Of a DNA stretch of 64,000 nucleotides, positions 12,491 through 64,000 are shown in pieces (position 1 is the stretch's first letter; the number at the start of each line of letters is the position of its first letter). The notes beneath the pieces are model-generated. The model was not told where the DNA came from. It did not search any database and worked only from the letters and a program-made list of their open reading frames with translations. The translations under genes and the position numbers were made by a program. This DNA comes from Hydractinia symbiolongicarpus (taxonomy: Eukaryota > Cnidaria > Hydrozoa > Anthoathecata > Hydractiniidae): assembly GCF_029227915.1 (NCBI RefSeq), contig NC_079879.1, forward strand, positions 16,804,001 to 16,868,000. Reading direction: 5' to 3'.

Positions 12491-13439
12491 GACCATAAAC
12501 GTCTCAATCGCAAGACTTTCAACCATGAATGATAGGCTGTATTTTTTGTTAGCAATTTCTTTTAAAATGTGAGTTTATTATGACACGTTTCGTTTTGTTT
12601 GCGTTTGTTGTAAGATATAATGTCACTGATGGGCTTTATCTTCAGAGGTTTATGCACCAAGCCCCTTCGAATGTTTGGCACAATAACACAACGAATTAGC
12701 AGGTTTTCATCAAATATTTTGGTAGCGCGCGGAAATTCTTAGAGCCCCCAGGGCTTCTTGTTTTCGTTAGTTCTCCATTAACAAATACAATCTCTCGTGT
12801 TGTCTTGGTTCCTCATTAAAACAAACTTTCGATTTTACTGTTATGTATTAATTGTTTGGAAAATACCATAAAAAGTAATTGTTTAAAACAGGTTGTCTAT
12901 ACTCTTGCAACAAAGTGGGTATAATTTGGTTAAGTTTTGTTTGTCACATCGTTATTTTTGAAAAATGTGCGAGGATGGAGAACATCAACGGTGGAGGTCT
13001 TACGTGAGCCGTTTTGTTCAGGGAAGGAAAGCAATATAATGAGGTCATTTTGCTAGATCAATGTTTCTTGTAACCTGGTCTGTATGTTTATCTAGTTAGC
13101 AATACCTAAATAACGAAAGAGTAACCAACATACTCGTAAAAAAATAATTTTAAAATCAATACAACATTTTACAACACTAATACATGCATGTCAGCATTTT
13201 TTAAATTTTATCAAATATTTTCCACGTCCAAAAAAATGAATTACACGAACAATAGCGTCCGGTCAATGAGACCGCGGGCATAGAAACTTCTGAACAAAAG
13301 AAGTTGTCAAAATTTTATGTACCATTGAACTTCTTAGCCAAGTTTCAAAGAATTAAAACATATTAATGGAAAATAAACAAGTGGTTTGCGAAAGTTTATA
13401 TTTTAAGTAGTTCAGATTTGGAGAAAAGGTTCAAAGAAG
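12491..13439. other. Non-coding stretch downstream of the phosphatase gene
   Basis: Probably contains the 3-prime UTR of the minus-strand purple acid phosphatase next to its stop codon at 13440-13442. A GAGCCCCCAGGGCTTC palindrome lies near 12742. Nothing else was recognised. Confidence 0.4.
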
Positions 13440-56729
<43,290 letters not shown>

Positions 56730-58259
56730 CTAAAGAGAAAAATGTATAAGTTTCAATTGATTAATCATCAAAGCATTAGAAACTAATTTTTGCATTGAAA
56801 AGATATTTCTCTATTAGGTTACCAAACATGTGAAACAAACAGCAGAGGAAACTCATGTAAGTAAAACTTTTGTGAGAACAAAAACTTTTTAGATAAACTT
56901 TCACCAATCTACAGTACTGTAACAAGGTTTGTAAACATCGTGCTCGTGTAACGAGCGTGGTGCACACCTAGAAACCGATAAAATCATGGTCTTTATGTAT
57001 AACAAACATTCAAACATTCTATGCCGCCTGATTCACAAAGGATAAATACCTATTATATAGCCAGCTTTTTGACAATGAATTAAAACAACAAGTGTTAATT
57101 TATTTTTTTGCCATCGGCTTTTGATTTAATTGATAAACTAGTACAGTCTTTTTTGTTTTACAATAAAAGTGATAACAATACCTCAACTAACAAAATATTT
57201 GCCCTACTTTGATGCTGTAAATAGCGACAATGAAGAAGACGTAGACAATGAACTAAACGATTCTGATACTGAGTACACCTTCAACTAATGTCTTGTAGTC
57301 TTGAAGGAAGTGTATTACACGAATTACCAGAAAACTACACAGCTTACAGCATCTATGGGAGATTGTTAAGAGGCATGTTAGTAGAACTTTTAGTAACTTA
57401 AAGCTTTTATTGCCTCAGCTATTTATAATGCAGTCTTTTTCAGGAATATTTGAGGTGTCCCATGATTCGTACGTGCAAATCAAGTAACGCGTGCAATTTG
57501 AAACGCACATGCAAAGGACTCTGAGGTTAACCTTTGTTGCGTATTCATTTTGCGGTAGAAAAGTTTTGAACCGTGCACCCCAAACACGATGATCGAACGT
57601 CTATGTATAGCGACTCTCTTAATCTTAACTTCCTTGTCCGAAATAGTATGCATAACTATACTGCCATTTTTAATAATTTATTGTTTATTTGTCATCACAA
57701 GCAAATAGGCAAAAATATGCTTCGCTTGGGTTTCGTTTTTAAAATTGTTTGAATAAAAATAACGCTGCTATGGTTTCCAATTGTTTTGTCAAATGAAGAA
57801 ATTATCAACAATTAAATCCATGATAAAATGTCTGTTCCGCCTGTAAGTGCAGTTTCGCAGACTTGCTTTATCCGTGCTCCGTCGGCGTTCACCTCCGCAT
57901 TAGTTAAGGACCGCATGGCTGGATTTCTTGAGTAAGACCTGGTTACAAACGACGAAGGGGCTGGGCAAAAGAGATTTATGACTATGTAGTTCTTTTAACT
58001 AAGTCAGGAGCCTGTGAATTAGCTAGGATGGTCAAGTTAGCTATGAATAGGCTTGCTCGTGGATTAAAAGGACCAGGACCAATAATTCCAAGATTTAAAA
58101 GTGTCCGACCAAGACGGAAATCTATTGGACGTCTAAGAACACGTCCAACCGAACAGGAAATGTTGATTTTCAAAACTCAATATTTATTTTTCAGGCGTGC
58201 GATTAATCACACACCAGAAACGATTTAAGCGGGTGTCAAGGCGTGCTCGATTGCACGCC
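56730..58259. other. Upstream stretch of the phosphatase; first exon not found
   Basis: The missing first exon could lie here or further right. No frame with a clear signal peptide and an in-phase donor was recognised. Confidence 0.35.
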
Positions 58260-58907
58260 TGCACTAAAAAAGACTGATGTCACTAAAAATAAATTGCCAA
58301 CCAAAAGTATGTATTGGGATAGTGAGGATTTTGTGGGAAATGATGGAATTAGAGACATAATTAGTCACAATGATTTAAAGACATCCTTTTAAACTTGCTT
58401 TTTAATAATAATACAAATGCTGAAATATTAGATAAAGGTAGTAAAGTACGACCATTAATTAAACCCTTCAACGAAGCGTTTTAAAGTGCACTTTCAAATG
58501 AAAAGGAACAAACAAAGCTTCGCAAGCATATGACTAAGTTTAAGTGTCACTCATCTATGAAGCAATATCTGCAGTTGAAGCTGTTCAAATGGGGATTTAA
58601 ATGTTGGTATCATTGTGCAAGTAAATCAGAGTATCTCTATGAATCTGACTTGTACTTAGGAAGAAAAAGATCCCTGAACTGAACTTAAGCAAGAGTGTTG
58701 CACTACAACCAAGTGAAAAGTTGAAAGATACATATTGCACCTTATTTTTTAATAATTTTTCATAATCCTAGTCTTATAGAATAATTTTTTCATGATGGTA
58801 TCTATGTAATTGAAACAGTGTAGAGTTATAGAAAACAAATGCTAACAATCAAGCCTGATAAGGAGTTGAAGAGAGTACTCATCATCATCATCATCATCAT
58901 TCTCGGC

Positions 58908-61057
58908 TTAACGTCCGTTTTCCATGCTAGCACGGGTTGGACGGGGTATATTAATGACCCTCTTCCAATCTGATCTAGACTGTGTTAGATCTAAACTCAA
59001 CTCCCTCTCTATCAAGTCTGTCCTTATAACCTCCTGCCAAGTCTTTCTCGGTCTTCCTCTAGGCTTTGCCCCAGGAACTATCAAGTCTCTACACTTTCTT
59101 ACCCAATTATCCTCCTCCATTCTTTCCAAGTGCCCCAGCCAATTCAATCTTCTTATCTGGATAACATCTTTAATTCTACAGAGACTTAGCCTGCTTCTTA
59201 GCTCATCTGAACTCTTTCTGTCTCTCAGACTGGCATTACACATCCACCTAACCATTCTCATATCATTCCTTTCTAAACGGTCAAGATCTTCCTGCTTCAC
59301 TGCCCATGTCTCACTACCGTACAACATAACACTTCTTACACAGGCCTCATACAACCTACCTTTCACCTCAATTGACAGGACTCTGCTAGTCAATAAAGGA
59401 AGTAACTCTCTAAACTTTTTCCAAGCAGAACCTATCCTGCAAGTAACACTTCGTCCAACACCCCCTTCACTGCCCAACATATCACCTAAGTAACAGAAGT
59501 TCTTAACTATCTCTAACGAGCCACTGTTGTACATCATTAAAGCTGGAAATACTTCATTCTCTATAATCTCACCTTTGCAACGCTTGCATACAAACTGTAT
59601 GCCAGCTCTTAACCTTCCACTAATACTACTGCACTTCTTATGTACCCAATGCTTGCAAGTCTGACAAAAAATTGAGTTACTACCAACCCCTTTCCTGCAA
59701 ACTCCACAAGGCCACTTTCCAACTACAAGGTCACACTTGGCTGCAATGCTACTTATCATGACTTTAGACTTTGCTGTGTTTACCTTCAGCCCTTTCTCTT
59801 CTAGTCCTTTCTTCCACTTCTCAAACTTTTCAACAATTCTTCCATCGACTCTGCTATGAGAACCAAATCATCTGCATACAATAACTCCCATGGGCAACCT
59901 GTTCTGAACTCCATCGACAGCGCTTCTAAGACTAGAATAAACAACAAAGGACTAAGTACAGAACCCTGATGTACACCAACATTTACACTAAATTCATCAC
60001 TAAGTGAATCGTTAATCTTGACACGACTTCTAGCATTGCTGTACATAGACTGAACCATCGTAACTAGCCACTCATCTACACCTAATTTTCTCATAGCCCA
60101 CCAAATAACTTTACGTGGCACTCTATCAAAAGCTTTCTCTAAATCTACAAAGGCAAAATAGAGATTCTTTCTCTTTCCTAAATACTTTTCCTGAAGCTGT
60201 CTGAGTAAAAATATTGCATCTGTAGTGCCACGCCCTGGAACAAAACCAAATTGCATCTTATCTATATCAATTCTTTCTATAAGTAACTTATCAATCACTC
60301 TTTCAATAACTTTCATTACTTGATCAACCAACTTCAAACCTCTATAGTTACCCCTTTCTAATGCATCACCCTTGCCCTTGAAACAATTCACTATTACACT
60401 CGACTGCCACTCACTCGGAATAGCACCATCCTTTATAATCTGGTTAGCAAGACTTGTAATAAGCTCAACTCCAATATATCCAAATGCTTTTACCATCTCT
60501 GCAACAATACCTGATACTCCTGCAGCCTTGCCAATCTTCATTTTCCTAATAGCCTCCACTACCCATTCTGTCTTGATCTGCATGGCTGGCCCTTCTACGA
60601 CATCATCATCAGACAAATTATCCTCGTCCCAATCAAACTCAGTGTTAAGCAACCTCTGATAATGATTCTTCCAAGCTACCCTTTTCTCCTCCTCTGTGCT
60701 AGCCAAAACACCTTCATCATTACGTATACACTTCTCACCTACAATATCTTGATTAGTCTTCTTCATTTGCTTTGCTATCTTGAATACCTCATTGCGCTGG
60801 TCTTCCCTTCTTAACACATCTGCAAATCTGTTTCTCTCTGCTTCTGATTTTGCCTTATACACTGCTGTACGAGCCCGACGCTTAGCTTCTAAGTAAATAT
60901 TTTTACTACCACCTGACTTCCACTCTTTCCAAAGTTTCCTCTTTTCCTTTATACACTGGTCAACCTCATTATTCCACCACCAGGTCTGTCTATGTCTAGC
61001 TGGTCCTTTCGTCCACCCACAGGTATCATCAGAAGCTTCTAGAAGACAATTCTTCAA
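58908..61057 (-). pseudogene. RTE-like reverse transcriptase with C-terminal zinc-finger region
   Basis: The first frame (61057-59801) holds the RT domain: KIGKAAGVSGIVAEM, NYRGLKLVDQVMKVIERV, LYFAFVDLEKAFDRVPR (motif A), VHQGSVLSPLLFILVLEAL (motif B) and LLYADDLVLIAES (catalytic YADD). A one-base deletion in a run of A near 59838 shifts frame; the continuation (59759-58908) has a PHD-like zinc finger (CGVCRKGVGSNSIFCQTC...CKRCKG) and a C-terminal part with LYGSETWAVKQEDLDRLER and RRLNWLGHLERM. A TAG replaces a Trp codon near 61060. Confidence 0.9.
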
Positions 61058-61100
61058 AGTAGTCTAAGTACTTTCAACATTGTCACTATCACATTGACTA

Positions 61101-61946
61101 TTAGGCTAACTGCTGAACTTTTGCACTAAATTGTCTTGCTACAATCTCTTCCTTCAGCTTCCAGACTTTTCGACGGGGCCTGTACTTTCTCTTGGCTTCT
61201 CTGACACTCTTAAAGATAATATCACAAACCAGCAACCTATGCTGGGAAACACACTCTTCCCCCGATATAACTTTCACGTCCTTCACCACTTTCTTGTCTG
61301 ACTTTCTAACCAAAAAGTAATCTATCTGTGTTTTACAACCACCTGACTCATATGTTATCAGCCTACTCTGTCTCTTACTGAATGATGTGTTGCAAACCAC
61401 CATGTCCGTTGCCATTCCAAACTAAAGCAATCTCTCCCCTTCCTTATTTCTGCTCCCAAATCCATAGCCTCCATGCACACCTCTATAACCTTCAGATGAC
61501 TTCCCAACATGACCATTAAAGTCGCCGCCCACCATGACAAGTTCAGTGTCTCCAAACTTTGATGTGACTGCTATTAACTCATCATAAAACTTATCTTTAT
61601 CTTCCTCACTGAGTCCACACTGTGGAGCATAAACTGACAGAAAAGTGACAATCCTATTACCTATCAAAAACTTTATCACTATAATACGACTATTAACACG
61701 CATAACATCTATTACTTTTTCTACCCACTTCTCTGCAACCAATATGCCAACTTCTCCATATCGATCACTATTACCAATCCAAAAAAGCTTATACCTTGCC
61801 CTCCTACCTTCCACAAATCTCACTGAAGCTCCTCTCCACCTAACTTCCTGAGCACAACACATATCAACAGATCTACGTTCTAACATTTCAACTACTTCAC
61901 CTGCTCTACCTCTCAGAGTACCAACATTTACACTAGCCATCCTCAA
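61101..61946 (-). pseudogene. RTE-like endonuclease region
   Basis: APE-type motifs: CCAQEVRWRG (Glu), FLSVYAPQCG, VMVGGDFNGHVG (Asp/Asn), KTQIDYFLV (Asp) and VSQHRLLVCDI (His). An in-frame TAG at about 61419-61421 (after ERLL) and a frameshift near 61103 break it. The catalytic residues are intact. The nuclease nicks target DNA to prime reverse transcription. Confidence 0.88.
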
Positions 61947-62439
61947 CCTAGTGTTATCTACCTTGTGATGTGAAACTCAGAAAATATAATTTGTTGCAAA
62001 TGGTATAGTAACAAAGTTGTATTGCTTTTATCCACAAATATTGATGGTATGAATAGATGTTCTAATGTGTTTCATGGTATAAAAGGATCTCCTATTAAAA
62101 TTCCTATAAACTGCACCAATTCAGTCAAGTTGTATAATAAGGAATGGGTGGAGTTAACATCCTGGATCAAAAAACAACAGTCTTTTGACTGGACAGGAAG
62201 CCAAAATTCTGATCTTATTTGAGGATGTTTTTTTACATGATGGATATGGCTCTTGTCAATAGTTTATTGTTTTTGAAGCCATGGTGACAACTAGTCTGAA
62301 TCTGCTCGATTTCAAAGTATAGTTATAGCAAAGGCTCTTTTTGGTAAATAAGTCGATCGTAAAAGATCTTTCCCAGAAACACGACCTGGTAAAAGAAGAC
62401 CTCAGCAATCTGTTCCTGCAAAAGTTCCTATGCATTTTC

Positions 62440-62672
62440 AGGCCTATCAATAAGAAAATAACACCAGAGCAATAAATCGCTCCCTCAAGGTTACAATAAT
62501 TTAGACTGGCGAGGAATCTGAAAAAATAGAATAAGATTATAAACGCATATTTTATCAAAGTCTTTTTATTTACTGGGGGAGCAATTAATGGCTCAGCTTG
62601 TTTCTCATTTCTCAGAATTGGGCAAACCTTGGCGTGACCACGAGCAATTGCTCTCCCCTTATTGATAGGCCT
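62440..62672. mobile_element. 233-bp MITE with 15-bp inverted ends and 8-bp target duplication
   Basis: AGGCCTATCAATAAG at the left and its exact complement at the right; GCATTTTC is duplicated at 62432-62439 and 62673-62680. It interrupts the piggyBac frame between PMHF and PEFQ, and the frame is continuous if one duplication copy and the element are ignored. An 8-bp duplication points to hAT-type transposition. The interior is non-coding. Confidence 0.88.
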
Positions 62673-62810
62673 GCATTTTCCAGAGTTCCAATCAGCAAAA
62701 GGAAGATGTGTTTACTGCAAAAATAAAGGGCAGGAGAACAAACGTTTGTTCGATGTAGAACATGTGGTGTAGCACTTTGTTTGGTGAAAGACCGAAACAG
62801 TTTCACGTAA

Positions 62811-64000
62811 CCGAAACAGTTTTACGAAATATTACTTATCCTCATAAATAATTATTTAGTGCTTAAATTCTACAATGAATGAAGCTTTCACAAAACTACA
62901 CAAACTCATTTCAAATTTTCACTTGCTTTTAAAAAAAATCACCTAAACTTTGTTCGAGCTAGAAAAGCTGTGCACGTAAAAAAATTTTTATTCATGATCC
63001 TTTTCTTGTCCCTTCAGCATTTGTAAACCAGATACAAACTTATTGGAAAGTGCCATTTAGCATTTTCCAAACAGACTGTAAACGTTTTATCACAAATACA
63101 ACTGATATTTAGGCCCAAGAGAGGTGCATGAATGCCTGACACACATGTGCCTACAAGTTTTTGAGGTGCGTAAAAATACAAGGTTTACACTTGTGCGCCC
63201 CAGCAGCCTACAACGTATATGAAAAGATGTGTACTTTGTGAATTTTTGAAGCCCTGCTCCGAATTATAAACAATTAAATCTACGGAATTCTTTTGTTTTT
63301 GACTACCATATTTGACAAGACCTACTCCATAGTGCACTGTGTCTTCCCCTTCATTATAAGAATTACAAGTCACTGTGCCGACTGCCATATTCATCTAAAT
63401 AAATATATAGCAAGAATGCAAATCCTCGCTATATTTATGGTCATGGGGAATATTTTAAGTCATAACACTGAAAGTGAAAGTTTCGAAATATACTTCATGT
63501 TCAAAATATAGTTCAGTAGAAATAAGATTGTGAGTAAAAGTATTGATTAGCGAAAACGTCACGAAACCGAATTGATCGTTTCTGTCCAAATTCCAGGCCT
63601 GGCTATGAATGAAAGAAATAAGCAGGCAGATACAAATATAAAATATAATTAGTAGCTATCTAAGAAATGCTTAAATAGAATTAATTTAATCTCAAAATTA
63701 GATTTACTAAGAAGAAAAGAGTTTTTGCAACTAATTCTATGAATTTACCAAATGATGTTGAAATAACAAAAGGTATATAAATTAATCCGAAATAAAGAAA
63801 GTAAACACACTTGGTGCAATTCTCAGAAAATAAAATAATCTGAATGGCCAACTGATTTGCTACCTGTCATTTCTGCACATAAAGCAAAGAAAGAGTCGAT
63901 CTACATTCTTCCTTTTCTGAAACGGAATGGAAAGGAACCTTTTTTCACTCACAAGATGTAAACATTTGAAGTATATGCATGCTCAGAAGCATTTTTGTTC
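62811..64000. other. Right-edge non-coding stretch
   Basis: Just after the piggyBac stop, ACCGAAACAGTTT is repeated twice. Frames at 63185-63511 are short, antisense to each other and unrecognised. Confidence 0.4.

Larger units (their letters stand above)
58879..61965 (-). mobile_element. RTE-like non-LTR retrotransposon, nearly full length, inactive
   Basis: The minus strand encodes APE-type endonuclease then reverse transcriptase, ending with a (GAT)n tail (58879-58901) typical of RTE-clade elements. The tail is preceded by CGTGCTAGCATGGAAAACGG, a sequence I remember from 3-prime ends of invertebrate RTEs. Only four or five lesions separate it from an intact frame, so it is much younger than the piggyBac it interrupts. 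No clear target duplication was found. Clade assignment is from remembered motifs. Confidence 0.85.
58260..62810 (+). pseudogene. piggyBac (PGBD4-like) transposase pseudogene, interrupted twice
   Basis: Left part (58.29-58.87 kb): SMYWDSEDFVGNDGIRDIIS, SKVRPLIKPFNEAF, RKHMTKFKCHSSMKQYLQLK, KWGFKCWYHCASKSEYLYES, and TLFFNNF. Right part (61.97-62.44 kb): ENIICCKWYSNKVVLLLSTN, NIDGMNRCSNV, GMGGVNILDQKTT, and MDMALVNSLL. The C-terminal zinc finger (RCVYCKNKG...CRTCGVALCLVKDRN) ends at TAA 62808-62810. Of the four catalytic Asp of the family, the first (SIDEHM) is lost, the second is Asn (FFNNF) and the third is Asn (GVN.LD); only the last remains. An RTE-like LINE and a 233-bp element lie inside. 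Multiple frameshifts and stops. Confidence 0.85.

Noticed and set aside
61358-61555. Overlapping frame in the LINE endonuclease
   Set aside because: Out-of-frame shadow of the endonuclease; the true continuation is in-frame after a TAG codon.

Overview
The window is AT-rich animal DNA with long introns, tiny intergenic ORFs and dense fossil transposons. Cysteine-free host genes with introns, a protein-primed polymerase Polinton, a Penelope-like element, a BEL/Pao element, a PGBD4-type piggyBac and many short palindromic repeats together suggest an invertebrate. A cnidarian, possibly a hydrozoan, fits best; this is an inference from element types remembered from cnidarian genomes, not a database match.

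Only two host genes are supported. (1) A FAXC (failed axon connections)-like gene, a single 428-codon minus-strand frame at 7126-8412. (2) A purple acid phosphatase gene on the minus strand, reassembled from six exons at 56.7, 56.1, 55.4, 37.8, 37.4 and 13.6 kb. Its splice phases agree and all seven metal-ligand positions are present. It spans at least 43 kb because two of its introns are about 17.4 and 23.5 kb. The first exon (start codon and probable signal peptide) was not found.

Those two introns hold most of the mobile DNA. The 23.5-kb intron (13.8-37.3 kb) contains BEL/Pao fragments (15.1-16.0 and 19.4-20.0 kb), a CR1/Jockey-like LINE fragment (20.2-20.9 kb), a 622-bp foldback element, a truncated and mutated Polinton (22.5-30.1 kb), a decayed transposon-associated gene (33.5-34.5 kb) and a 761-bp element built from nested palindromes (34.6-35.3 kb). 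The Polinton retains polymerase, a BRO-N/zinc-finger gene, small membrane-protein genes, packaging ATPase and the C-terminal part of the capsid gene. The 17.4-kb intron (37.9-55.3 kb) contains a Penelope-like GIY-YIG fragment followed by a probable hammerhead ribozyme and a 434-bp TA tract, a dead Helitron Rep/helicase (40.8-43.7 kb), a retroelement 3-prime fragment (47 kb), and a second PIF1-like helicase pseudogene (47.9-50.0 kb) split by a TTAA-flanked element.

Upstream of the phosphatase (58.3-62.8 kb) is a nested stack: a piggyBac transposase pseudogene interrupted by a 3-kb RTE-like LINE in the opposite orientation and by a 233-bp element with 8-bp target duplications. Other repeats include seven copies of a 128-bp unit (11.6-12.5 kb), a dispersed family with copies at 10.9, 21.4 and 38.6 kb, and a degenerate array at 52-53 kb. 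No tRNA, rRNA or CRISPR array was found.
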